This document shows, piece by piece, positions 4,916 to 13,037 of a stretch of 15,467 nucleotides of DNA. The notes under the pieces were generated by a model, which saw only the letters and a list, made by a program, of their open reading frames with translations, was not told the DNA's origin and ran no database searches. Both the position numbers and the translations under genes were made by a program. The stretch is from contig CALCNB010000405.1 in NCBI GenBank assembly GCA_937897785.1, positions 1 through 15,467 of the forward strand, in the 5' to 3' direction. The stretch comes from an uncultured Cellvibrionales bacterium (GTDB lineage Bacteria > Pseudomonadota > Gammaproteobacteria > Pseudomonadales > UBA7434). Each line of letters begins with the position of its first letter. Positions within the stretch are counted from its first letter, which is position 1.

Positions 4916-7726
4916 ATGGCCTCGATCCATCCGCTTGTTTTGGTAGACGGCTCCTCCTATCTCTACCGTGCTTTCCATGCTTTACCACCATTAAATACGT
5001 CCAAGGGGCAGCCGACGGGGGCGATTAAGGGCGTCATAAACATGCTTAGAAGCTTACAAAAAACGTACAGCAGTAGCGTGATTGTGGTGATATTTGATGC
5101 CAAAGGAAAAACCTTCCGCGATGATATGTTTCCAGCCTATAAAGCTAACCGCTCTGCTATGCCTGATGATCTTCGCCCCCAAGTAGAGCCGATTCACGAG
5201 ATTGTTAGAGCGATGGGCTTACCGTTATTAGCCGTGGCCGGTGTTGAGGCCGACGACGTGATTGGAACTTTGGCACAGCAGGCCACTGAGCAAGCGATAC
5301 CGGTTGTCGTCTCAACCGGCGACAAAGATATGGCCCAGCTAGTGAATCAACATGTCACCTTGGTGAATACCATGACCAATACCGTGATGGATGAGGCTGG
5401 CGTAGTTGAAAAGTTTGGCATACCCGCACATTACATCATCGACTATCTCGCCTTAATGGGCGACAAAGTGGACAATATTCCCGGTGTTGCTGGAGTAGGC
5501 GAGAAGACGGCGTTGGGTTTGATTCAGCATTTGGGTGGGGTCGATGAGATTTATCAAAAATTAGAGCAGGTCGCCAATGTCCCTGTCAGAGGCGCAAAAA
5601 AATTAGCTGAAAAATTGACGGCAAATGAAGATGAAGCCCGCCTATCGTATCAATTGGCAACGATCAAATGTGATGTTGCATTAGAAACAAGTGCGGTAAG
5701 TTTATATCAAGGTGCGCTTAGTAGTGCTGAAAATGTTGAGCGTTTACACGAACTGTTCAGCGAATATGAATTTAAGACATGGATGAAGGAAACCGCCGCC
5801 GGTGCGATTCCGGAAAATCAACCTAGCAGTGACGAGCAAAGCGCAGCGCTAACGACGACCAATAACAGTAAACAAGCCCTCGACATGAATAAGGCAGCGG
5901 CTATCTATCAGCAGAAAGTTGAGCGTGAGTATGAGACGGTTTATGAATTAGATCGCTTGAATGCTTGGATAAAAAAGCTGTCGAACAGTCAGCAGTTCGC
6001 TTTTGACACCGAGACGACCAGCTTAAATTATATGGAAGCGAGAGTAGTCGGTGTGTCAGTTAGCATCGCGCTTGGTGAGGCTGCTTATATTCCTTTTGGT
6101 CATGATTACATTGGTGCGCCTAATCAGTTAAGCGAGGTGCAAGTGCTATCGGCGTTTAAGCCATTACTTGAAAATCCAACTATTAAAAAGACGGGACAAA
6201 ATTTAAAATACGACAAGCATGTTATTGCCAATCACGGCATTAACTTACAGGGCATTGGCGATGATACGATGCTTATGTCTTATGTGTTGAATTCAACGGC
6301 TAGTCGACATGATATGGACAGCTTGGCGCTACATTATTTGAACGAAACCACCACTAAGTATGAAGACGTAGCAGGTAAGGGTGCTAAGCAAATTACTTTT
6401 AATCACGTTGATCTAGACCTTGCAGGCCCTTATGCCGCAGAAGATGCAGATATCACATTACGCTTGCAGCAAGCCTTGAGTCAGGAGCTGGATGCATCAC
6501 CAGAATTAAAAAAGTTATATGACGATATTGAATTACCTTTGCTCGATGTTATCTGCCAAATAGAGCAAACTGGGGCGCTTATAGATGGTGATTTGCTGGC
6601 TAAGCAAAGCCAAGAGTTAACCGAAAGGATAGCACAGCTAGCACAACAAGCTTATGAGCTGGCAGGTGAAGAATTTAATTTAGGCTCGCCAAAACAATTG
6701 CAAACGATTTTGTTCGAAAAGCTAAAAATAAAAGTCATTAAGAAAACGCCGAAAGGGCAGCCCTCAACAGCAGAGCCTGTATTACAAGAGCTAGCCTTGG
6801 ATTACCCACTACCTAAAGTTATTATGGAGTACCGAGGCTTAAGTAAATTAAAATCCACCTATACCGATCGCTTGCCAGAGCAAATTGCTCCATCAACCGG
6901 CCGCGTGCATACCTCCTACCATCAGGCGGTGACAGCGACGGGAAGACTGTCTTCATCGGATCCAAACTTACAAAACATTCCTATCCGGACCGAAGAGGGA
7001 AGGCGAGTGAGACAGGCATTTATTGCCCCGGCGGGCAGTTCAGTGTTAGCCGCCGATTACTCGCAAATTGAATTGCGCATTATGGCGCACTTATCTGGCG
7101 ATAAAGGTCTAGTTGATGCTTTTAATGCCGGCCTCGATGTGCATAAGGCAACAGCAGCAGAAGTGTTTGCGGTAGATCTTGCCGAGGTGAGCCAAGAGCA
7201 GCGACGGAGAGCAAAGGCGATTAACTTTGGGCTTATTTACGGAATGTCAGCATTTGGTTTAGCGAAGCAGTTAGATATTGGCCGGCATGACGCGCAAAGT
7301 TATATCGATCGCTATTTTGATCGCTATCCAGGGGTATTAAGCTATATGGAAGACACGCGGAGCAAAGCCGCTGAACAAGGCTATGTTAAAACACTTTTTG
7401 GCCGCCGTTTATATTTACCTGAGATTAATAGCAGTAATGGCATGCGTCGACAGGCGGCTGAACGAACGGCTATTAACGCACCTATGCAAGGCACGGCGGC
7501 AGATATTATTAAGCTTGCGATGTTAAAGGTCAGTCATTGGCTTCAAGATAATGCTGATATAAAAATGATTATGCAGGTCCACGATGAATTGGTTTTTGAG
7601 GTGCCAACTGAACAACTCGATTATGCAACAGAAAATATCTCTCAGCTGATGTCATCTGCAGCGACGTTAGCGATCCCCTTAGTTGTCGATGTCGGTAGTG
7701 GTAAAAATTGGGATGAAGCGCATTGA
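4916..7726 (+). CDS. polA: DNA polymerase I
   Basis: 936 residues (E. coli 928), with all three domains intact. The 5'-3' exonuclease (about 1-300) starts at PLVLVDGSSYLYRAFHALPP and includes GVEADDVIGTLA and the helix-hairpin-helix GDKVDNIPGVAGVGEKTA. The 3'-5' proofreading domain (about 340-540) keeps all acidic motifs: FDTET (Asp364, Glu366), GQNLKYD and YAAEDAD, so it should be active. The polymerase domain has motif A ADYSQIELR (Asp714), motif B RRRAKAINFGLIYGMSAFG and motif C MQVHDELVFEV (Asp890, Glu891). It acts in Okazaki fragment processing and repair. I chose the ATG at 4916 because the family begins a few residues before LVDGSS. AAAGG at 4898-4902 is somewhat far (13 bases). Upstream in-frame starts (TTG 4826, ATG 4856) would add a hydrophobic stretch foreign to PolA. 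Confidence 0.98.
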   Translation: MASIHPLVLVDGSSYLYRAFHALPPLNTSKGQPTGAIKGVINMLRSLQKTYSSSVIVVIFDAKGKTFRDDMFPAYKANRSAMPDDLRPQVEPIHEIVRAMGLPLLAVAGVEADDVIGTLAQQATEQAIPVVVSTGDKDMAQLVNQHVTLVNTMTNTVMDEAGVVEKFGIPAHYIIDYLALMGDKVDNIPGVAGVGEKTALGLIQHLGGVDEIYQKLEQVANVPVRGAKKLAEKLTANEDEARLSYQLATIKCDVALETSAVSLYQGALSSAENVERLHELFSEYEFKTWMKETAAGAIPENQPSSDEQSAALTTTNNSKQALDMNKAAAIYQQKVEREYETVYELDRLNAWIKKLSNSQQFAFDTETTSLNYMEARVVGVSVSIALGEAAYIPFGHDYIGAPNQLSEVQVLSAFKPLLENPTIKKTGQNLKYDKHVIANHGINLQGIGDDTMLMSYVLNSTASRHDMDSLALHYLNETTTKYEDVAGKGAKQITFNHVDLDLAGPYAAEDADITLRLQQALSQELDASPELKKLYDDIELPLLDVICQIEQTGALIDGDLLAKQSQELTERIAQLAQQAYELAGEEFNLGSPKQLQTILFEKLKIKVIKKTPKGQPSTAEPVLQELALDYPLPKVIMEYRGLSKLKSTYTDRLPEQIAPSTGRVHTSYHQAVTATGRLSSSDPNLQNIPIRTEEGRRVRQAFIAPAGSSVLAADYSQIELRIMAHLSGDKGLVDAFNAGLDVHKATAAEVFAVDLAEVSQEQRRRAKAINFGLIYGMSAFGLAKQLDIGRHDAQSYIDRYFDRYPGVLSYMEDTRSKAAEQGYVKTLFGRRLYLPEINSSNGMRRQAAERTAINAPMQGTAADIIKLAMLKVSHWLQDNADIKMIMQVHDELVFEVPTEQLDYATENISQLMSSAATLAIPLVVDVGSGKNWDEAH

Positions 7727-7747
7727 CGGTAGCCTCAAACGTCAATG
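7721..7747. terminator. Hairpin spanning the convergent stops of polA and recG
   Basis: CATTGACG (7721-7728) and CGTCAATG (7740-7747) form a perfect 8-bp stem with an 11-base loop. It overlaps the polA stop (TGA 7724-7726) and the recG stop (7735-7737 on the minus strand). Neither strand has a U-tract after it, so it is not a classical intrinsic terminator. It could be a weak bidirectional terminator or an mRNA 3'-end stabiliser. Confidence 0.35.
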
Positions 7748-9828
7748 TAGTTGCTTGCTAAAGGGCACCAGCGCCGAATGAGTTTTTTGGCGACAGTAGG
7801 ATTTTGATCAATCAACTTATCTGAATAAGCCACTACATCAGGAATTAAATCACTGTCGCGCTCTAGATCAGCCATTTTAAATAAACTGGCGCCCGATTGA
7901 CGGGTTCCTAAGACTTGACCGGGCCCACGCATTTCAAGATCTTTTTGTGCCAACACAAAGCCATCATTAGTGGCACGCATAATGTCAATCCGCTGCTTGC
8001 CATTTTTGGATAGCGGTTTTTGGTACATCAGCACACAGTGGCTTTGTATTTCTCCGCGCCCTACGCGGCCACGCAGTTGATGCAATTGTGATAAACCGAG
8101 CCGCTCTGGATTTTCAATAATCATAAGGCTTGCATTGGGTACGTTCACACCCACTTCAACGACCGTGGTCGACACTAACAGCTGGATATCACCAGCATTG
8201 AAATGCTGCATGATGATTTGTTTTTGCGCTGGCTTTAACCGGCCGTGAATGAGTCCGATAGTGATATTTGGCAGTAGCGAGGCCAGTTCATTGGCGGTGG
8301 TTTCGGCGGCTTGACAGTCTAATTGCTCTGACTCCTCAATTAAAGTACATACCCAATACACTTGCCGTCCTTGCTGACAGGCATTATTAACTCGGTCGAT
8401 GACTGCGCCGCGTCGATCATTACTTAAAGCGACTGTTTCAATTGGCGACCGCCCCGGCGGCAATTCATCAATTACCGAGTAGTCGAGGTCGGCATAAAAG
8501 GTCATGGCTAAAGTGCGCGGGATGGGCGTTGCAGTCATAACCAGTTGATGGACGCCAAAGTGATCAAGCCGTTTATCTTTCAGTTTTCGCCGTTGGTCGA
8601 CACCAAAGCGGTGTTGTTCATCAATAACGATTAAACCAAGGTTTTGATAATTTACTTGCTCTTGAATCAGGGCATGAGTACCAATAATAATCTGCATTTC
8701 ACCATTGGCAATAGACGTTAAGCGCTGCTTTTTCTCTGCCGCAGGTATTTTACTGACTAATAAGCCAGTACGGATGTTTAAGTTAGCAAACCATGCTGTA
8801 AAAGTTTCAAAGTGCTGTTCAGCTAATATTTCGGTTGGCGCCATAATGACAACTTGCTGATGTTGACTGATAAAATGTAATGCGGTTGTGGCAGCGACAA
8901 TTGTTTTACCCGAGCCAACATCCCCTTGTAATAAGCGCATCATTGGCTGCGGTTTGGCAATATCATTTTTAATTTGTTGTAAAACCCGCTGTTGGGCATC
9001 GGTTAACGTGAACGTTAAACCACTCAAAAAATTTTCTTCTAGCGTTGCATTAGACTGAATGGCAATCGCTGGTGTTGTTAGGCTGGTTTTACGCAATAAT
9101 AAATGTGATAGTCGCTGTGCGACTAACTCCTCAAATGCCAACTGCCGTTGCAGTGGATGCATGCCAGTTGACATAAGCGCTAAGTCGATCGTCGCAGGAG
9201 GGTAGTGCAGCAGCTTTAGCGAGCTAAAAAGGTCGGCGGCGAGCGCTTGTTTAATCGCCGATATTTTTTCGGCATCAATCAGCGTCTCGACAGAGGCATT
9301 ACTGCTGACAGCAAAAGCGCCTTCGATATAATTGCGCCATCGTGTCTGACTGATGCCATCGACTGTCGGGTATATGGCAGTTAGATGCGTTGAATTGGGC
9401 AGAGGGTCACTGGCGTTAATACGCTGATATTCTGGATGAATCATTTCAGCGCTGCCGCGATTGATATTGACTTCACCAAAGCAGCGCAACCGCTGGCCAT
9501 TCACCATCTGTTTTTTTTGAGCGGCTGAAAAATGAAAGAAGCGAAGCGTTAATACACCGCTTTGATCTTTAATTTTACAGACTAGACTTCGCCGTTTACC
9601 AAATATTACATTACAGGCCGTGACTTCTCCTTCAATGACCACCGCATGACCTGACTGTAAACTACCGATAGATTGGACAGTAGTTCTATCTTGATAACGT
9701 AGTGGTAAATGAAATAATAGATCAGTGGCCGAAAAGATACCCAATGCATTCAGTTTTCTGGCAATAGCGGGGCCAATGCCTTTGATTTTCGATAATGGTA
9801 TTGGCTGTGGAGAAGCATGATTCTGCAT
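7735..9828 (-). CDS. recG: ATP-dependent DNA helicase RecG
   Basis: 697 residues (E. coli 693). RecG remodels stalled replication forks and branch-migrates Holliday junctions. The N-terminal part holds a helix-hairpin-helix-like stretch (IKGIGPAIARKLNALGI, about 15-31) and the wedge/OB domain (about 60-150) with the family signature GEVTACNVIFGKRRSLVCKI. The superfamily 2 helicase core follows: Walker A GDVGSGK (Lys308), APTEILAEQH, DEQHRFG (403-409, the RecG form of the DEAH box), MTATPIPRTLAMT, and then TTVVEVGVNVPNASLMIIE and LHQLRGRVGRG in the second RecA-like lobe. DLEMRGPGQVLGTRQSG near the C-terminus is typical of RecG. Both ends match the family, so the gene is complete. The ribosome site is weak. 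It is convergent with polA (8 bases between stops) and divergent from the SDR gene at 10014. Confidence 0.98.
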   Translation of the reverse strand: MQNHASPQPIPLSKIKGIGPAIARKLNALGIFSATDLLFHLPLRYQDRTTVQSIGSLQSGHAVVIEGEVTACNVIFGKRRSLVCKIKDQSGVLTLRFFHFSAAQKKQMVNGQRLRCFGEVNINRGSAEMIHPEYQRINASDPLPNSTHLTAIYPTVDGISQTRWRNYIEGAFAVSSNASVETLIDAEKISAIKQALAADLFSSLKLLHYPPATIDLALMSTGMHPLQRQLAFEELVAQRLSHLLLRKTSLTTPAIAIQSNATLEENFLSGLTFTLTDAQQRVLQQIKNDIAKPQPMMRLLQGDVGSGKTIVAATTALHFISQHQQVVIMAPTEILAEQHFETFTAWFANLNIRTGLLVSKIPAAEKKQRLTSIANGEMQIIIGTHALIQEQVNYQNLGLIVIDEQHRFGVDQRRKLKDKRLDHFGVHQLVMTATPIPRTLAMTFYADLDYSVIDELPPGRSPIETVALSNDRRGAVIDRVNNACQQGRQVYWVCTLIEESEQLDCQAAETTANELASLLPNITIGLIHGRLKPAQKQIIMQHFNAGDIQLLVSTTVVEVGVNVPNASLMIIENPERLGLSQLHQLRGRVGRGEIQSHCVLMYQKPLSKNGKQRIDIMRATNDGFVLAQKDLEMRGPGQVLGTRQSGASLFKMADLERDSDLIPDVVAYSDKLIDQNPTVAKKLIRRWCPLASNYIDV

Positions 9829-9936
9829 AAGTATCTTAATCGCGGGCTACAATGGATCAGTGTTTTTGCATTTATATAAGGGCTTCATGCCATCATAACT
9901 GGCCAGTAGATAAAGCGAAAGCCCAGTCCATCGTTC

Positions 9937-9965
9937 TTTGTAAAGCCTTGTGTTGCCGATGACAA
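9937..9965 (-). promoter_or_regulatory. Candidate sigma70 promoter for recG
   Basis: On the minus strand TTGTCA (9965-9960) and TACAAA (9942-9937) stand 17 bases apart, giving 5/6 and 4/6 matches to the -35 and -10 consensus. Transcription would start near 9930, about 100 bases before the recG ATG. The element overlaps the candidate plus-strand promoter at 9953-9979. Judged by eye only. Confidence 0.35.
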
Positions 9966-9979
9966 TTCAATGTTATTAT
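9953..9979 (+). promoter_or_regulatory. Candidate sigma70 promoter for the SDR gene
   Basis: TTGCCG (9953-9958) and TATTAT (9974-9979) are separated by 15 bases. The -10 is preceded by TG at 9971-9972, making an extended -10 (TG-T-TATTAT) that can make up for the short spacer. The start point would be near 9986, about 28 bases before the ATG at 10014. Confidence 0.35.
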
Positions 9980-10013
9980 CTGACTAACAAAACGCGTTCA
10001 CTTAAAATAAATT

Positions 10014-10901
10014 ATGGCAAATTTTCTTACATCACAGCAGCTAAAGACCAAGGGTAAGGTTTTGCTGGTTGGTTGTGGCGAGCTGGGCATTCAAACAGCA
10101 GGCTTGCTTCAGGCTGATCATTATGAGGTTGTGGGTGCTAGGCGAACTATCCAATCACTGCCCAAGAGCATAGCGGCCCTGAGTATTGATATTACCGAGC
10201 CAGCGAGCTTGGCGGTATTAAGTGAGCAGCAATGGGATGCCGTTATTATCACATTGACGGCCGATAGTTTTACTGCCGACGCTTACCGGCGAACCTATAT
10301 CGAAGGCTTACACAATGTCTTGCAGTCTTTGCCTCGTCCATTATCTGACCAAGCTGTTAGTCCACTGGTGCTTTTTGCTTCATCGACCAGTGTCTATGGT
10401 CAAACCGATGGCTCATCGGTTGATGAGTACAGCGCCACTGTGCCAGCGAGCTTTTCTGGCCAGACCATGCTGGCAGCCGAGGCATTAGTCGAGGAATATC
10501 CCGGGCCTGCCTGTTCGATTCGTTTTGGCGGCATATATGGCCGCGGTAAAAGCCGCTTAGTGTCTCGCTTAGAGGCCGGTGAGATTTGCCCCCATGAGCC
10601 AGCGGTCATCAGTAATCGTATACATAGTGTCGATTGTTGCCGCATTTTTATGCATCTGTTGCGGCGATATCAAGCAGGCCAGCCGCTTGATTCCATCTAT
10701 CTCGCTGTGGATAGCCAACCAACACCTCTCTATGAAGTAATGCAATGGTTAGCAAATAAAAATAGAATACCGTTAGCATCATTGAAACAAGGCGCTGCCT
10801 CAGCTCGAGGCGGCAATAAGCGCTGCCTCAACCAACGCTTGTTGAGCTCAGGGTTTAGCCTGCAGTACCCTAGCTTTAAAGAAGGATTTTCTGACAGATA
10901 A
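10014..10901 (+). CDS. NAD(P)-binding epimerase-like protein (atypical SDR, YeeZ-like)
   Basis: 295 residues. The Rossmann fold begins at GKVLLVGCGELGIQTA, with the dinucleotide loop G20-C-G22-x-x-G25, and continues with VVGARR, DIT and VIITLTADSF. FASSTSVYGQTDG and DEYSATVP (about 122-144), followed by GQTMLAAEALVEEY, IRFGGIYGRGKSRLV and NRIHSVDCC, match the extended/atypical SDR group that includes E. coli YeeZ. The canonical active-site Tyr-x3-Lys is not present: where Lys would be expected there is an Ala/Glu-rich stretch. The catalytic chemistry is therefore uncertain and a true epimerase reaction should not be assumed. The substrate is unknown. The N-terminal dozen residues before the fold look unstructured, and the ATG lacks a good ribosome site. 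The MAPEG gene follows 35 bases later. Confidence 0.82.
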   Translation: MANFLTSQQLKTKGKVLLVGCGELGIQTAGLLQADHYEVVGARRTIQSLPKSIAALSIDITEPASLAVLSEQQWDAVIITLTADSFTADAYRRTYIEGLHNVLQSLPRPLSDQAVSPLVLFASSTSVYGQTDGSSVDEYSATVPASFSGQTMLAAEALVEEYPGPACSIRFGGIYGRGKSRLVSRLEAGEICPHEPAVISNRIHSVDCCRIFMHLLRRYQAGQPLDSIYLAVDSQPTPLYEVMQWLANKNRIPLASLKQGAASARGGNKRCLNQRLLSSGFSLQYPSFKEGFSDR

Positions 10902-10936
10902 TTCTTATATCAAAAAATACAGAAAGGGAGAAAAGC

Positions 10937-11377
10937 ATGACAGATTCAATCGTTGTAAACACGGCTATTTTAATGCCCGTATTTGCTTTAATCGCATGGA
11001 GTTTAGTTATATTTATTCGCATGTATGCGATGCGCATGCCTGCGATGGCTAAAGCAGAGATCGACCCGCAGTCAGTGAAGCATCCGGGTGCATTAAAAGG
11101 AATATTGCCAACCAAGGTAGAAGCTTCAGCTGATAATTATAATCATTTAATGGAGCAGCCGACGATATTTTACGCGCTGTGCTTTTATTTGGCGTTAGCG
11201 GGGCAAGTTGATGCTTTGCAGGTGCAACTGGCTTGGGCCTATGTGGCGCTAAGAGTTCTGCACACATTAGTTCAGATAACGAGTAATAATGTCATGGCAC
11301 GCTTTTCCTTTTTCTCTCTCTCAACGATTGCCATGCTCGTGATGGTCATTCGTGAGGCTCTGCAGTTAATGCAGTGA
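10937..11377 (+). CDS. MAPEG family membrane protein
   Basis: 146 residues with four predicted membrane helices (about 7-29, 70-90, 95-115 and 120-142). Between helices 1 and 2 is the family signature SADNYNHLMEQPTIFYALCFYLALAG, corresponding to the N-x-x-E-x-x-P motif that in eukaryotic MAPEG enzymes lines the glutathione site. AYVALRVLHTLVQITSNNVMARF matches the conserved R-x-x-H/Y region of helix 3. MAPEG stands for membrane-associated proteins in eicosanoid and glutathione metabolism; most bacterial members have no proven substrate, and glutathione-linked chemistry is possible but not shown. A strong ribosome site (AAAGGGAG, 10922-10929) precedes the ATG. Its stop overlaps the start of the VanZ-like gene (GTGA), so the two are probably translated together. 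Confidence 0.88.
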   Translation: MTDSIVVNTAILMPVFALIAWSLVIFIRMYAMRMPAMAKAEIDPQSVKHPGALKGILPTKVEASADNYNHLMEQPTIFYALCFYLALAGQVDALQVQLAWAYVALRVLHTLVQITSNNVMARFSFFSLSTIAMLVMVIREALQLMQ

Positions 11378-11763
11378 GCGCTAGACAAATGAGTTATCAG
11401 TATTGGTTTCGAATTATGGCTCTGTTTCTGCTGGTCAGCCAATTAGTAGTGATGAGTTATTTTGCAGTCAAGCCGGCGTTGGTTGCTATGCCGTTTTCAC
11501 ATTCTGATAAGGCGTTGCATTTTATCGCTTACTTCACACTAATGATTTGGCCGTTCATTTTAATTAAAAGCGGCCCTGTTTTTTTGCTAGCAGCTGCATC
11601 AGCTGTCGTGTACGGTGTGATTATTGAGTTGCTGCAAGCAACATTGCCGAATCGATATTGCTCAATTGCGGATATGGCAGCTAACTTAAGTGGAGTACTA
11701 GCGTTTATCGTCATTGCTCAGAGCCGCATGATGCAACAAGCAAAAATTTGTCTGCAGGACTAG
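11374..11763 (+). CDS. VanZ-like family membrane protein
   Basis: 129 residues from the GTG at 11374, which shares GTGA with the MAPEG stop; the ATG at 11389 would remove five residues and is an alternative. Three or four membrane helices are visible. The VanZ-domain signatures are SDKALHFIAYFTLMIWPF (about 48-65) and YGVIIELLQATLPNRYCSIADMAANLSG (about 89-116), that is D-K-x-x-H-F, then E-x-x-Q, then R and D-x-x-A-N. VanZ itself gives low-level teicoplanin resistance, but chromosomal VanZ-like proteins in Gram-negatives are of unknown function and should not be read as resistance genes. It appears to end the SDR-MAPEG-VanZ unit. No terminator is visible in the 110 bases before metX. Confidence 0.85.
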   Translation: MSARQMSYQYWFRIMALFLLVSQLVVMSYFAVKPALVAMPFSHSDKALHFIAYFTLMIWPFILIKSGPVFLLAAASAVVYGVIIELLQATLPNRYCSIADMAANLSGVLAFIVIAQSRMMQQAKICLQD

Positions 11764-11795
11764 GCTTTTCCGCAAGCAACCGAGAGGTATAGTCA

Positions 11796-11801
11796 TATAA
11801 T
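11796..11801 (+). promoter_or_regulatory. Candidate -10 box for metX
   Basis: TATAAT, a perfect -10 consensus, lies 72 bases before the metX ATG. No good -35 is found 16-18 bases upstream, so the promoter may be activator-dependent or the match may be chance. I see no MetJ-box array or SAM riboswitch in the leader. Confidence 0.3.
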
Positions 11802-11873
11802 TAACGGAAATAACGCTGTAGCAAGAGTAGTCATGCAGTGTAAGCTAAACATTTAGTCGTTGGTGACAAAATA

Positions 11874-13037
11874 ATGAAATTTGCAGCGAATTCAGTCGGT
11901 CTAGTGACAGCTAAAACGGTTCATTTTGATGCGCCGTTCAGAGTGTCTTGTGGGCGAGATTTGCCAAATTTAGATATTGTCTATGAAACTTATGGTAGCC
12001 TCAATAGCGATCACTCCAATGCGGTATTAATTTGCCACGCCTTGTCAGGCGATCATCATGCTGCTGGTTATTACAACGAAGACGATAAAAAGCCCGGTTG
12101 GTGGGATAATTATATTGGCCCAGGCAAGGCGATTGATACTAACTTATTTTTCGTTGTCAGCTTAAATAATATTGGTGGTTGTAGCGGCAGTACCGGCCCA
12201 ACATCCATAAACCCCGCCACAGGAGAACCATGGGGGCCAGACTTTCCGACACTGAGAGTGCGAGACTGGGTTGAAAGTCAGCGCCTGTTAGCTGACTATT
12301 TAGCCATTCACCAATGGGCGGCTGTGGTCGGCGGCAGTTTAGGAGGTATGCAAGCCATGCGCTGGTCGCTTGAATACCCTGATAGAGTTCGGCATTGCGT
12401 GGTTATCGCTTCAGCACTAAAACTGACGGCGCAAAACATTGCATTTAATAATACCTCTCGAACCGCCATTAGTTCAGATCCAGATTTTCATGGCGGCCGT
12501 TATTATCAGCATGATGTTATACCTAAGCGAGGTTTGGCGATTGCTCGAATGATTGGCCATATCACGTACTTATCTGATGGCGTAATGGGTGAAAAGTTTG
12601 GCCGCGAGCTTCGTTCAGGCAGCTTTGAACAGGGCACAGAATCAGCCTTAGAGTTTCAAGTTGAAAGTTATCTTCACCATCAAGGGGATATTTTTTCTGA
12701 AAACTTTGATGCGAATACTTACATACTAATGACCAAGGCCTTAGATTATTTTGATTTAGCGCGTGAATACAATGATGATCCAGTGAGCGCTTTTCGACAT
12801 GCCAAGTGCAACTTTTTAGTTATGTCTTTTTCTAGTGATTGGCGCTTTTCTCCGCAGCGATCAGAAGAGATTGTGCAGGCTTTAATTGGCGCGCAGCAAG
12901 CGGTTAGTTATGTTGAGATCGACGCACCTCTGGGCCATGATTCTTTTTTATTGCCTGTTGAAAGATACAATCAGGTATTTACCGCGTATATGAAGCAAAT
13001 ATCCCAACAGCTAGGGAGTGACAATCATGCGTCATGA
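11874..13037 (+). CDS. metX: Homoserine O-acyltransferase (acetyl or succinyl)
   Basis: 387-residue alpha/beta-hydrolase of the MetX family, which acylates homoserine as the first committed step of methionine synthesis. The N-terminal half carries YETYGSLN, ICHALSGDHHAAG and NNIGGCSGSTGP. The catalytic triad is Ser155 in the nucleophile elbow GGSLGGMQ, Asp322 in SFSSDWRFSP and His355 in DAPLGHDSFLL. Length and motifs are complete. MetX enzymes use acetyl-CoA or succinyl-CoA; many proteobacterial MetX proteins encoded next to metW have proved to be succinyltransferases, but I cannot decide the donor from the sequence. GGTGA (11862-11866), seven bases before the ATG, supports the start. The stop lies 11 bases inside metW, the common metXW arrangement. 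It probably begins the transcript that runs to hemW. Confidence 0.95.
   Translation: MKFAANSVGLVTAKTVHFDAPFRVSCGRDLPNLDIVYETYGSLNSDHSNAVLICHALSGDHHAAGYYNEDDKKPGWWDNYIGPGKAIDTNLFFVVSLNNIGGCSGSTGPTSINPATGEPWGPDFPTLRVRDWVESQRLLADYLAIHQWAAVVGGSLGGMQAMRWSLEYPDRVRHCVVIASALKLTAQNIAFNNTSRTAISSDPDFHGGRYYQHDVIPKRGLAIARMIGHITYLSDGVMGEKFGRELRSGSFEQGTESALEFQVESYLHHQGDIFSENFDANTYILMTKALDYFDLAREYNDDPVSAFRHAKCNFLVMSFSSDWRFSPQRSEEIVQALIGAQQAVSYVEIDAPLGHDSFLLPVERYNQVFTAYMKQISQQLGSDNHAS
13013..13018 (+). promoter_or_regulatory. Ribosome binding site deciding the metW start
   Basis: AGGGAG sits eight bases before the ATG at 13027 and inside the end of metX. It favours that ATG over the GTG at 13018, which overlaps the site itself. 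Confidence 0.7.

Noticed and set aside
7727..7734. Spot 42 (spf) or another small RNA next to polA, as in enterics
   Set aside because: polA is followed after eight bases by the recG stop, leaving no room. The upstream gap shows no recognisable small-RNA gene with a terminator on the plus strand.
10792..10830. Direct repeat GCGCTGCCTCA at 10792-10802 and 10820-10830 with an inverted GCCTC/GAGGC between
   Set aside because: It is short, lies within the SDR coding sequence, is 28 bases apart (so not an in-frame protein repeat) and occurs only twice. It is probably chance.
11374..11763. VanZ-like gene as an antibiotic-resistance determinant
   Set aside because: There are no vanA-type neighbours, and VanZ-like membrane proteins are widespread chromosomal genes of unknown role in Gram-negatives.
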